From the NCBI GenBank assembly GCA_002404155.1, contig DHJC01000056.1, forward strand, positions 7,170-71,169: a stretch of DNA of 64,000 nt, written 5' to 3'. Below are positions 25,645 through 33,388 of the stretch, piece by piece (position 1 is the first letter of the stretch; every line of letters starts with the position of its first letter). The notes under the pieces are model-generated. The model searched no databases, was not told the origin of the DNA, and was given only the letters and a program-made list of their open reading frames with translations. This stretch comes from Chloroflexi bacterium UBA4730 (lineage in GTDB: Bacteria > Chloroflexota > Limnocylindria > P2-11E). Both the position numbers and the translations under genes were made by a program.

Positions 25645-27047
25645 CCCACTCGCATCGCCACGACGACGAGGCGATCGACCCCGCGGCGCTCGCGGGCGAG
25701 CTCGAAGAAGGTCAGCCTGACGATGTCGTGCTCCGCACGGTCGGCATCGACATTGGTTCGACGACGAGCCATGCGATGTTCGCGCGGCTGCGGCTCCAGC
25801 GTCTCGCCGACTCCCTCTCGAGCCGCTACGTCGTCGTCGAGCGCGAGATCCTCCACCGCTCCCCCATCGTCCTGACGCCGTACACGGCCGGCGGCGTCAT
25901 CGATACGGCCGCGCTCGAAGCGCACATCGCGAGCTGGTATTCCTCGGCCGGCCTCGCGCCCGAGGACGTCGACACGGGCGCGGTCATCCTCACCGGCACC
26001 GCGCTCGCGTGGCACAACGCGCGCGAGCTCGCGGACCTGTTCGCCGGGGCGGGCGGCGAGTTCGTGTGCGCGACCGCGGGCCACGCGCTCGAGGCCACGC
26101 TCGCGGCCCACGGGTCGGGCAGCGTCGCGCGCTCGCGCCGCGATCACGAGACGATCCTCCACGTCGACATCGGCGGAGGCACGACGAAGCTCGCGCGGAT
26201 CGAGGACGGCATCATCGTCGCCACGACCGCGATCGCCGTGGGCGCGCGGCTCGTCGTGTTCGATGACCAGGGACGGATCGCGCGGGTCGAGCCGTCCGGC
26301 CGCGCGTTCGGCGTGCCGCTGACGGTGGGCGCAACGCTGTCGAGAGAGCAGCGCGAGCGCCTCGCCATCGGTATGGCCGGCGCGATCATCGCGGCGATCC
26401 GCGGTGCGCCGGTCCCGGCCGCGCTGCAGCTGCTCGCGTCGCTCGCGCGCTCGTCCGCGCCGACGCGGATCACGCTCTCGGGCGGCGTGTCCGAGTACAT
26501 CTCCGGCCGCGAGCGGACCGAGCACGGTGACCTCGGTCGAGACCTCGCGGCGGCGCTGCTCGCGGTGCGCGACAAGCTGCCCGCCTCTTTGGAGATCACG
26601 ACCGACGGCATCCGGGCCACGGTCATCGGCGCCTCGCAGTTCACCGTGCAGGTCTCGGGCAGCACCATCGGGCTCGGCGCGCCGCTACCGCTGCGCAACG
26701 TCCCCGTCGTGCGGCTCGGCGCGGAGATCCCTTCTACCGGACCGGGATCAGGCGCGCTCGCGCTTGCGGTGACGTGGGACGGTGAGCCCGACCACCGTCG
26801 CATCCGCGCGCTCGCCGAGCGCGTCGCAGCGACGACGGACCGCCGCCCACTCGTAGTGGCGACGGACGGCGACATCGCCGCGACGCTCGGCGCGGTCCTG
26901 CGGGACGAGCTGCATTTTGCCGGCGACCTCATCACGCTCGACGGGCTCGACCTCGGCGATCTCGACTACATCGACATCGGCGCGCCGGTCCCGCCGAGCG
27001 GCGTGGTGCCGGTGATCGTGAAGTCGCTGGTTTTCCCGGTGAGCTAG
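25641..27047 (+). CDS. EutA-like ethanolamine ammonia-lyase reactivase homologue
   Basis: 468 aa if started at the CTG at 25641, which overlaps the cupin stop as CTGA; the alternative GTG at 25728 gives 439 aa. EutA hallmarks of the actin-like ATPase fold: VGIDIGSTTSHAMFARL, ILTGTALAWHNARELADLFA, HVDIGGGTTKLARI, ITLSGGVSEYI, RATVIGASQFTVQVSGSTI and the final YIDIGAPVPPSGVVPVIVKSLVFP. E. coli EutA is 467 aa, in line with the longer start. EutA exchanges damaged B12 in ethanolamine ammonia-lyase, but no eutBC or other B12 enzyme is in the window. The real client here is unknown. Confidence 0.8.
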   Translation: MTHSHRHDDEAIDPAALAGELEEGQPDDVVLRTVGIDIGSTTSHAMFARLRLQRLADSLSSRYVVVEREILHRSPIVLTPYTAGGVIDTAALEAHIASWYSSAGLAPEDVDTGAVILTGTALAWHNARELADLFAGAGGEFVCATAGHALEATLAAHGSGSVARSRRDHETILHVDIGGGTTKLARIEDGIIVATTAIAVGARLVVFDDQGRIARVEPSGRAFGVPLTVGATLSREQRERLAIGMAGAIIAAIRGAPVPAALQLLASLARSSAPTRITLSGGVSEYISGRERTEHGDLGRDLAAALLAVRDKLPASLEITTDGIRATVIGASQFTVQVSGSTIGLGAPLPLRNVPVVRLGAEIPSTGPGSGALALAVTWDGEPDHRRIRALAERVAATTDRRPLVVATDGDIAATLGAVLRDELHFAGDLITLDGLDLGDLDYIDIGAPVPPSGVVPVIVKSLVFPVS

Positions 27048-28264
27048 CGCTCGGCGGGCGCCTTCGGACGGAACGACGGCGTCAACGCCGAGCGGCCGGC
27101 CGGGCTCGAGAGCGCGACCGCGAAGTAGAGGACGAGGCTTCCCCCCGCGAGCAGCTGGAACATCGCGGGGATCCCGAACGCCGCCGAGAGCACGCCACCG
27201 GCGGCCGGCCCGATGATCGCGCCCAGATCCAGCCCCGAGTTGTACACGCCCGACGAGAGTCCGATGTCGCGGCCCTCGGCGCGTAGCTCGGCGACCGTCG
27301 CGGCACTCGTGACCCGCAGGATCCCGCGGCACAGGCCCGCGCCGAGGAAGACGGCGAGCAGGACCGGGCCGGCGATCGGTACTGGTACGAGCGGGATCGC
27401 GAACGTCGATGCCGCGAAGAGGAGCACCGCCCAGAAGTTGATGGCGCGGTAGTCGAGGAACCGGAACACGGCGCCGGCGAAGAACCGGATGACCGTCGCG
27501 GAGGCGGACTTCGAGGCCTTCAGCGCGCCGATGAACGCGACGGGCAGCCCGATCGCGATGCCGTAGAGCGGGAAGAACGTGTCGGTGCTGTCCGAGAGGA
27601 TGTTGAGGAACAGGACGATCGTGAACGCGAGCCAGACCCGGCCGTCGATCCCGCGGAACGCCGAGACGCCGCGGCGCCAGAGGGCGACGCCCGGGGTAGG
27701 CGCGGCGCGCTCGCTGTCCGGGACCGCGGGCGTGAGCCAGACTGCCGCGATCGCGACCGATGGCGTGAGCCCGAGCCAGAGCAGCGTCGCGTCGATGCCG
27801 ATCCGGTCGGCGAACGCGCCGGCCAGGAACGCGCCGAGCGCGTAGCCCGCGGAGAGCGCGGCCGTGTACCAGCCCATCACCGCACCGGCGCGCCGGCCGC
27901 CGCTGATGTCGATCGCGACGGCGAGATTGATCGTGCCGAGCGCGCCGAACGAGAAGCCGTGGACCACGGTGACCGCGACGATGAGCGCGAGGTCACCGTG
28001 CGCGAACGCGTAGCCACTCGTCGAGACGAGGAACAGCACGAGCCAGAACAGCTGCTGCCCCTTCGCCCGCGAGCCGCGGTAGCGGGCCCCGATCGGCACG
28101 CGCGAGGCGAGGCGCATGACCCCGAGCAGCGAGCTGAGCGTGCCGATGACCGTGAGCGCGTAGCCGTAGTGGTCGAGGTACAGCGGGAAAAGCAGGTTCT
28201 GCACGCCTTCCGTCGTCGTCGTGACGAGGCAGACGAGGTACGTGAGGAGGATCGCGCCCTTCAG
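27044..28264 (-). CDS. MFS transporter
   Basis: 406 aa if begun at the CTG at 28264, which overlaps the UbiX stop as CTGA. The first GTG (28204) would delete the first membrane helix, GAILLTYLVCLVTTTEGV, which is clearly coded in frame upstream. Twelve helices are then visible, with the MFS loop after helix 2 (GVMRLASRVPIGARYRGSRAKG). Sugar/aromatic or drug transporters of the major facilitator superfamily look alike here. As part of the GntR-UbiX unit it likely carries a substrate or product of the decarboxylases. Ends convergently, overlapping the EutA-like gene by 4 bases. Confidence 0.8.
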   Translation of the reverse strand: MKGAILLTYLVCLVTTTTEGVQNLLFPLYLDHYGYALTVIGTLSSLLGVMRLASRVPIGARYRGSRAKGQQLFWLVLFLVSTSGYAFAHGDLALIVAVTVVHGFSFGALGTINLAVAIDISGGRRAGAVMGWYTAALSAGYALGAFLAGAFADRIGIDATLLWLGLTPSVAIAAVWLTPAVPDSERAAPTPGVALWRRGVSAFRGIDGRVWLAFTIVLFLNILSDSTDTFFPLYGIAIGLPVAFIGALKASKSASATVIRFFAGAVFRFLDYRAINFWAVLLFAASTFAIPLVPVPIAGPVLLAVFLGAGLCRGILRVTSAATVAELRAEGRDIGLSSGVYNSGLDLGAIIGPAAGGVLSAAFGIPAMFQLLAGGSLVLYFAVALSSPAGRSALTPSFRPKAPAER

Positions 28265-28839
28265 CGGCGGGGTCCGGTCCAGCGCGGGAAGAGGTCGTGC
28301 GCGACGCCGAGCTGGTCGAGGGCCTTTCCGACGCTGTGGTCGACGAGATCGTCGATCGTCTTCGGAAGGATGTAGAAGCCCGGGACCGGCGGCAGGATCA
28401 CAGCCCCGTACAGCGCGAGCTCGTGCATCGACTTCAGGTGGCCAGCGTGGAGCGGCGTCTCGCGGACCATGAGGACGAGCGGCCGCCGCTCCTTCAAGTG
28501 GACGTCAGCGGCGCGCACGATGAGGTTGTCGCTCATCGAATGCGCGATCGCGCTCATCGTGCGGATGCTGCACGGCGCGACGAGCATTCCCGCCGTGACG
28601 AACGTGCCGCTCGCGAGCGCCGCGGCGAGGTCGTTCTCCTCGTACTGCACGTGCGCGAGCGCGAGGACGTCGGCGACCGTGCGATCGGTCTCGTACTCGA
28701 TGGTCGCGCGGGCGCCCTTGGACACGATGGCGTGGATCTCGACGGACGGATCGGCGCGCAGCGCCTCGAGCGACCGGATGCCGTAGATCGCGCCCGATGC
28801 GCCGGTCAGCGCGACGACGATCCGCCGCGTGGCGGTCAC
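28261..28839 (-). CDS. ubiX: Flavin prenyltransferase UbiX
   Basis: 192 aa, standard length. UbiX links a dimethylallyl group to FMN to make the prenyl-FMN cofactor of UbiD enzymes. Marks: VVALTGASGAIYGIRSLEAL at the N-terminus (FMN phosphate), PCSIRTMSAIAHSMSDNLIVRAADVHLKERRPLVLMVRETPLH and ILPPVPGFY. GTG start at 28839. The only UbiX in the window and close to three UbiD genes, so it probably supplies all of them. Lies directly behind the GntR gene (9-base gap). Confidence 0.94.
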   Translation of the reverse strand: MTATRRIVVALTGASGAIYGIRSLEALRADPSVEIHAIVSKGARATIEYETDRTVADVLALAHVQYEENDLAAALASGTFVTAGMLVAPCSIRTMSAIAHSMSDNLIVRAADVHLKERRPLVLMVRETPLHAGHLKSMHELALYGAVILPPVPGFYILPKTIDDLVDHSVGKALDQLGVAHDLFPRWTGPRR

Positions 28840-28848
28840 GACCCCTGT

Positions 28849-29616
28849 CTAGCCCGTACGCGCGGACCGGTGCCGCGCGCGGGTGAGGATCTCCGTCTGT
28901 TCCTGGGTCGCGAGCCAGCGGCGCAGCCGCTTCTCGAAATCCTGGAGGTGCGCGAGCATCAGGCGGCGCGCGGCCTCGGGATCGTGCGAGCGGATCGCGT
29001 CGAGGATCTGCTCGTGGGCCTTCTGCGTCGCCTTCGCCGATCGGACGTCGCGCATGTCGTGCAGGGTCTGGACGAGCAGGTCGCGGTACGCGACGACCGT
29101 CGCGGAGAGGAGCTCGTTCTTCGCAGCTTCGGCGACGGCGACGTGGAAGTCCATGCTCGCCTCGGTGTGCGGCGCCTGCTCGCGCACCACGGACCGGCCG
29201 CGCTCGACCTCGCGCTCGATGCGCTCGATCGCGGCGGGGTCCGCGCGCTCGGCCGCGAACTCGCAGGTCGCGGTCTCGACCACGGTACGGGCCTCGGCCA
29301 CGCCGGAGAGGGTCATCCGGCGTAGCAGGATCATCGTCGAGATCGACTCGGCGACCTGGTCCACGTTCGTCTCGCTCACGAACGCGCCGCCGCTCGCCCC
29401 GACCTTCACGTGGACGAGGCCGCGGGCTTCGAGCACGCGAAGCGCGTCGCGCACGGTGATCCGCGACACGCCGAACCGCTCGGCGAGCTCGCGCTCGGAC
29501 TCGAGACGATCGCCGGTCTTGAGCTCGCCGTCGAAGATGGCGCGCTCGATCTGGGAGACGATCTCGCCCGACGCGCGCGCCTGCCGGACCGGGGAGAAAG
29601 CGATGCCGCCGCTCAC
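28849..29616 (-). CDS. FCD-domain GntR transcriptional regulator
   Basis: 255 aa. Winged-helix DNA-binding domain at about 15-80 (TGDRLESERELAERFGVSRITVRDALRVLEARGLVHVK). C-terminal FCD ligand domain from about 95 with the metal-site pattern MDFHVAVAEAAKNELL and later HEQILDAIRSHDPEAARRLMLAHL. FadR-branch members bind TGGTNNNACCA-type palindromes and respond to organic acids. Four such palindromes occur in this window, one in front of this operon (30671), suggesting autoregulation. The GTG start overlaps the bicupin stop as GTGA. Confidence 0.92.
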   Translation of the reverse strand: MSGGIAFSPVRQARASGEIVSQIERAIFDGELKTGDRLESERELAERFGVSRITVRDALRVLEARGLVHVKVGASGGAFVSETNVDQVAESISTMILLRRMTLSGVAEARTVVETATCEFAAERADPAAIERIEREVERGRSVVREQAPHTEASMDFHVAVAEAAKNELLSATVVAYRDLLVQTLHDMRDVRSAKATQKAHEQILDAIRSHDPEAARRLMLAHLQDFEKRLRRWLATQEQTEILTRARHRSARTG

Positions 29617-30632
29617 GCGGTCGCCGCCGCCTTCTGCCTGCCGGCGGAGGCATCCTCGAGGTACACGACGTTGTCGTAGCCCAGGGCCTTGAACAGCCGG
29701 TTCTGGGCCGACAGGAAGACGAGCGGCTCGTCACCGTCGTTGGTGTGCTGGTGGACGGTGTTCTGCGGGATGTACACGAGGTCGCCGGCCGTGAAGTCCC
29801 AGCGCGACGGCCTCTCCGCCACCCGCGCGTAGTACTTCTCTGCGATCTCGGCCTCGACGTCCCAGTGCAGGCTGTTGCCCTTGCCAGACATGACGTAGAC
29901 GGCCTCGTCGGCCATGTGCCAGTGCTTCGCGCTCTTCCCACCGGGCGCGATCTCCTGCTGGTACACGTCGACGCTGTTCGTCCGGACGTCCTTCGTGTCG
30001 GGCGACGAGATGATGCGGACACGCCCGTCGCGGGTGTCCTCCCAGCGCGTGTCGCTCTTCTTGACGACCTTCTTCTTCTGTGTCGCGCCGGGCGTCCAGA
30101 GCTTGGACCAGTCCTCGCGCGGGCCGTAGCCCTGCGCGTCGAACGGAGCGCTGCGGCCCTGCTGCCACATGCCCATCGCCATCCACGTGCACTTCGCCTT
30201 CATCACCAGCGCGAGCGCGCGAGTGTCCTCGTTCGCGTTGAAGTGCTTGTGCACGCAGTCGGTGTGCACAATGGCGAAGTCGTCCTTCTCCCAGTCGTAG
30301 CGGACGCCGTCGTGGATCTCGTAGCCCTTGCCCTCGAGGATGTAGAAGCAGGCCTCGTTCTGGTGGCCGTGCCCGTGGTTCGCGCCTCCGGGCATGAGCT
30401 CGACGAAGTGGACCTGGAGGGTCTGCGTGAGGAACGGATCGTCTCCCGGCCCGAGCATCCAGGACGTCTGCGACTGGTCGGAGTCCCCGGAATGCCCGAC
30501 GCTCGCGTCGTCGACGACGGTGCCGGCGCGGCGCACGCGGTCGGCGGCCCGCTGGCGGCGACGGAACTCGCCCAGTCCGTAGGTCTTGGAGCTCAGCCCC
30601 TGCAGGAAGACCCGGCCCTCGCCCTCAGCCAC
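29613..30632 (-). CDS. Bicupin protein with two complete metal sites
   Basis: 339 aa. Both cupin domains have HxH...E...H: GGANHGHGHQNEACFYILEGKG with VHKHFNANED, and KSAKHWHMADEAVYVMSGKG with NTVHQHTNDGDEP. It resembles the bicupin at 24565 but keeps a full first metal site. First gene of the unit bicupin-GntR-ubiX-MFS and divergent from the ThDP enzyme gene across a 64-base promoter region with an operator-like palindrome. Possible dioxygenase or a small-molecule-binding accessory protein; activity unknown. Confidence 0.8.
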   Translation of the reverse strand: MAEGEGRVFLQGLSSKTYGLGEFRRRQRAADRVRRAGTVVDDASVGHSGDSDQSQTSWMLGPGDDPFLTQTLQVHFVELMPGGANHGHGHQNEACFYILEGKGYEIHDGVRYDWEKDDFAIVHTDCVHKHFNANEDTRALALVMKAKCTWMAMGMWQQGRSAPFDAQGYGPREDWSKLWTPGATQKKKVVKKSDTRWEDTRDGRVRIISSPDTKDVRTNSVDVYQQEIAPGGKSAKHWHMADEAVYVMSGKGNSLHWDVEAEIAEKYYARVAERPSRWDFTAGDLVYIPQNTVHQHTNDGDEPLVFLSAQNRLFKALGYDNVVYLEDASAGRQKAAATA

Positions 30633-30667
30633 CGCGAACCTCCGTAAGGCGTCTGTCGGCTGAAAGG

Positions 30668-30685
30668 TATAACAATCAGACGATT
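30668..30685. promoter_or_regulatory. Putative -10 box and FCD-GntR operator, site B
   Basis: AACAATCAGACGATT at 30671-30685 (reverse AATCGTCTGATTGTT) has one good half, AATCGT, and one weak half compared with site A. It overlaps TATAAC at 30668-30673, a plus-strand -10 for the ThDP gene whose GTG follows 24 bases later. The site lies between that gene and the bicupin-GntR-ubiX-MFS unit, so it would allow autoregulation. Weakest of the four sites. Confidence 0.45.
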
Positions 30686-30696
30686 CGGGCGGGAGG

Positions 30697-32442
30697 GTGC
30701 TGTTGACCGCGCGCTACGGCTCCGACGTGATCGTCGACCTGCTCCAGGGCTTCGGCATCGAGTACGCCGCACTGAACCCGGGCGCCACGTACCGCGGGCT
30801 ACACGACTCGATCGTGAACTACGGCGGCAACAAGCCCGAGATCATCACCTGCACCCACGAGGAGATCGCCGTCGCGATCGCGCACGGATACACGAAGGTG
30901 ACCGGCAAGCCAATGGCCGCGATCGTCCACGACGTCGTCGGGCTGCTGCATTCCGCGATGGCGATCTACTACGCGCACATCGACCGCGTGCCCGTGCTCG
31001 TCCTCGGTGCGACCGGTCCACTGGACCGGAGCAAGCGCCGTCCGTACATCGACTGGATCCACAGCGCGCTCGTGCAGGGCAACGCGGTACGCGACTACGT
31101 GAAGTGGGATGACCAGCCCGCGAGCGTCGCGGATTTCGGCCCGTCCTTCGCGCGCGGCTACCGCATCGCGACGACCGAACCCGCCGGGCCGGTGTACCTG
31201 TGCTACGACGCCGGGCTGCAGGAGGACGAGCTCGCGAAGCCGGTGAGCGTGAAGGCCGAGATCGCGGCGGCACGCCCGACGGCGGTGCAGGCCGACCCCG
31301 GCGCGCTCGAGCACGCCGCCCATCTCATCGCGCACGCGGAGCGGCCGGTCATCGTCGCGGAGTACGCGGGCCGTCACCCGGCCGCGTTCTCCGAGCTGCG
31401 CCGTCTGGCGGAGCTGCTTGGCGCGCCGGTCATCGATCTCCAGGGACGCTTGAACATGGCAACCCGCCACCCGCTCAACTTCACCGGGTCCGACGCGGTC
31501 CTGGCCGACGCGGACCTCGTCCTCAGCGTCGACGTCGGCGATCTCTTCCGCGCGCTGAATCGCCTGGACCGCACGACCTACGAGAAGCAGCGCCGGATCC
31601 CGGAAGGCTGCACGATCATCGACCTCGGGTTGATGGAGCTGCGGTCCAGCAAGTGGTCCGAGGACATCGGCCAGTTCCAGCCCGTGGATCTGTCGATCGT
31701 CGCCGACACCGCGCTCGCCCTGCCGGCGCTCCGCGAGCTCATCGCGCAGGACGCGAGCGCCCTGTGGCCCGGCCGGAGGGCTCGGCTCGAGAAGGAGAAC
31801 GCGAAGCTCCGTGCCGACGTGGAGACGCAGAGCCGGGAGAACTGGGACGGCTCGCCGCTCGTGCCGGCGCGTCTCGCCAGCGAGGTGTGGAACGCGATCA
31901 AGGGCGAGGACTGGGTGCTCAGCGCGAACGACCTCGAGGACTGGGCCTGGAAGCTCTGGGACATCGACTCCCCGGTCCGCTGGCCGGGCCGCAGCCTCGG
32001 CACGGCGACGCAGATCGGGATCTCCGTCGGCGTCGCGCTCGCGCATCGCGGCGACGGCAAGCTCATCGTCGACATCCAGCCCGACGGCGATCTCCTCTTC
32101 GATCCAGGGGCGCTCTGGACGGCCGCGAACCTGCGACTCCCGATGCTCCTCGTCATGTACAACAACCGCGCCTACTACAACGACTGGGAGCACCAGCTCC
32201 GCGTCGCCGAGAAGCGCGGCACCGACAAGGCCAAGGCGAACATCGGCATGGATCTCTCGGACCCCGCGCCGGACTTCGCGATGCTCGCGAAGTCGTTCGG
32301 CTGGTACAGCGAGGGCCCGATCGACGATCCGAAGGAGGTCGGCCCGGCGTTGAAGCGCGCCATCGATGTGATCCGGAAGGAAGGCCGGCCCGCATTGCTG
32401 GACACGATCGTGAGGAAGCGTGAGCTGACCCGCTTCCGCTAA
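30697..32442 (+). CDS. Thiamine-diphosphate-dependent enzyme (decarboxylase/synthase type)
   Basis: 581 aa, GTG at 30697 behind GGGCGGGAGG. Three-domain ThDP fold of the acetolactate-synthase/benzoylformate-decarboxylase family. The cofactor-activating Glu is in CTHEEIAVAIAHGY (about residue 50). The middle domain covers about 195-330. The ThDP/Mg motif is PDGDLLFDPGALWTA followed by YNNRAYYND near residue 490. This family includes decarboxylases of 2-oxo acids and carboligases. It faces the bicupin/GntR unit and shares its operator, so it probably works on an intermediate of the same pathway. Confidence 0.85.
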   Translation: MLLTARYGSDVIVDLLQGFGIEYAALNPGATYRGLHDSIVNYGGNKPEIITCTHEEIAVAIAHGYTKVTGKPMAAIVHDVVGLLHSAMAIYYAHIDRVPVLVLGATGPLDRSKRRPYIDWIHSALVQGNAVRDYVKWDDQPASVADFGPSFARGYRIATTEPAGPVYLCYDAGLQEDELAKPVSVKAEIAAARPTAVQADPGALEHAAHLIAHAERPVIVAEYAGRHPAAFSELRRLAELLGAPVIDLQGRLNMATRHPLNFTGSDAVLADADLVLSVDVGDLFRALNRLDRTTYEKQRRIPEGCTIIDLGLMELRSSKWSEDIGQFQPVDLSIVADTALALPALRELIAQDASALWPGRRARLEKENAKLRADVETQSRENWDGSPLVPARLASEVWNAIKGEDWVLSANDLEDWAWKLWDIDSPVRWPGRSLGTATQIGISVGVALAHRGDGKLIVDIQPDGDLLFDPGALWTAANLRLPMLLVMYNNRAYYNDWEHQLRVAEKRGTDKAKANIGMDLSDPAPDFAMLAKSFGWYSEGPIDDPKEVGPALKRAIDVIRKEGRPALLDTIVRKRELTRFR

Positions 32443-32455
32443 AGGGAGGTCCGCG

Positions 32456-33190
32456 ATGTTCCGCGTGATCCGACGCGTCCTACCGGCGATCGCCGCGATC
32501 GCCCTCGTTGCCGCGTGCACGACACCAGCGGCGGCGCCCTCGCCGACGGCGGCCCCGACGACGGCCGCGCCCGCCACCACGGCTCCACCGCCCACGACCG
32601 CTCCGTCACCGACGCCGTCACCGACCCTCCCGCCGAACGTCGCGCCGGCCATCCCGGCTCCCGCCGCGGTCACGCTCGACGCGAAGACGACCGTGCTCGC
32701 CGTGCTCGATGTGATCAACCCGACGTGCTCGACCCGGCCGGCCTGCAATGACAGCATCCCGGCGCTGCAGGCCCTCATCAAGAAGGCCCGCGACGCGAAC
32801 GTCGCGGTGGTCTACACGACGACTGCCGCGACCAACCCGATCGTGCCGCAGATCGCACCGGTGGCAGGCGACGTGACGATCGTGCCGTCGAACGCGGACA
32901 AGTTCAACAACCCGGACTTCGACGCGACGCTCAAGGCGAAGAAAGCGACGACCGTGATCATCGTCGGCACCCGCTCGAACGGGGCCGTCCTCTACACGGC
33001 GTTCGAGGCGAACGTCCACGGGTACACGGTGGTCGTCGCGATCGACGGGATCTCCGGGTCGATCCCGTTCGAGACGACGCTTACCGAATGGCAGCTGCTC
33101 AACCAGCCAGGCTTCACCAACGCGGACAACAAGCCGCTGGCCGAGAAGCTCGTGACGTTGAGCCGAGGCGACCTCATTACGTTCAAGTGA
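32456..33190 (+). CDS. Isochorismatase-fold lipoprotein lacking the catalytic Cys
   Basis: 244 aa. Signal peptide and lipobox (LPAIAAIALVAAC) followed by an Ala/Pro/Thr linker to about residue 65, so an exported, lipid-anchored protein. The rest is an isochorismatase-like alpha/beta fold: VLAVLDVINPTC (catalytic Asp), SNADKFNNPDFD (Lys) and IIVGTRSNGAVLYTAFEA. Cysteine hydrolases have Cys at the GAV position, here Ala, so amidase activity by the usual route is unlikely; isochorismatases proper also lack Cys. Strong GGGAGG site; 13 bases after the ThDP gene, so co-transcribed. Confidence 0.75.
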   Translation: MFRVIRRVLPAIAAIALVAACTTPAAAPSPTAAPTTAAPATTAPPPTTAPSPTPSPTLPPNVAPAIPAPAAVTLDAKTTVLAVLDVINPTCSTRPACNDSIPALQALIKKARDANVAVVYTTTAATNPIVPQIAPVAGDVTIVPSNADKFNNPDFDATLKAKKATTVIIVGTRSNGAVLYTAFEANVHGYTVVVAIDGISGSIPFETTLTEWQLLNQPGFTNADNKPLAEKLVTLSRGDLITFK

Positions 33191-33203
33191 CCGCGAGACC
33201 CAA

Positions 33204-33276
33204 CACTCACTCACTCACTCACTCACTCACTCACTCACTCACTCACTCACTCACTCACTCACTCACTCACTCACTC
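33204..33276. repeat. Tetranucleotide microsatellite (CACT)18
   Basis: Eighteen uninterrupted copies of CACT plus one base, in the intergenic space 13 bases after the isochorismatase-like gene. A long perfect tetranucleotide tract is rare in bacterial genomes and prone to slippage. It is not inside a supported gene; the open frames through it (THSL repeats) look accidental. Confidence 0.95.
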
Positions 33277-33286
33277 GCTGAGCACG

Positions 33287-33328
33287 AGGGAGAGCGTGCC
33301 GCGTAAGAAGATGCGGCGCGCTCTCCTT
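33287..33328 (+). terminator. Hairpin after the ThDP/isochorismatase unit
   Basis: Left arm 33289-33302 and right arm 33313-33326 form a 14-bp stem (one G-T pair) around a 10-base loop, followed by TTTG. Likely a rho-independent-type terminator for the plus-strand unit; the U tract is short. It sits directly behind the CACT repeat and 60 bases before the peptidase gene. Confidence 0.6.
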
Positions 33329-33388
33329 TGACACCGCGACGATCGGTAACGCCCGCAGTGAACGTCGCGCGACGGCGTTCCGCATCAC

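Noticed and set aside
30799..32781. Open frame of 660 codons on the minus strand
   Set aside because: Antisense to the ThDP enzyme gene and the start of the lipoprotein gene; no recognisable domain.
33204..33276. CRISPR-like array
   Set aside because: Four-base unit without spacers or cas genes; a simple microsatellite.
33088..33306. Frame encoding THSL repeats through the CACT tract
   Set aside because: Starts inside the lipoprotein gene in another frame, and the repeat peptide is a direct product of the microsatellite; no ribosome site.
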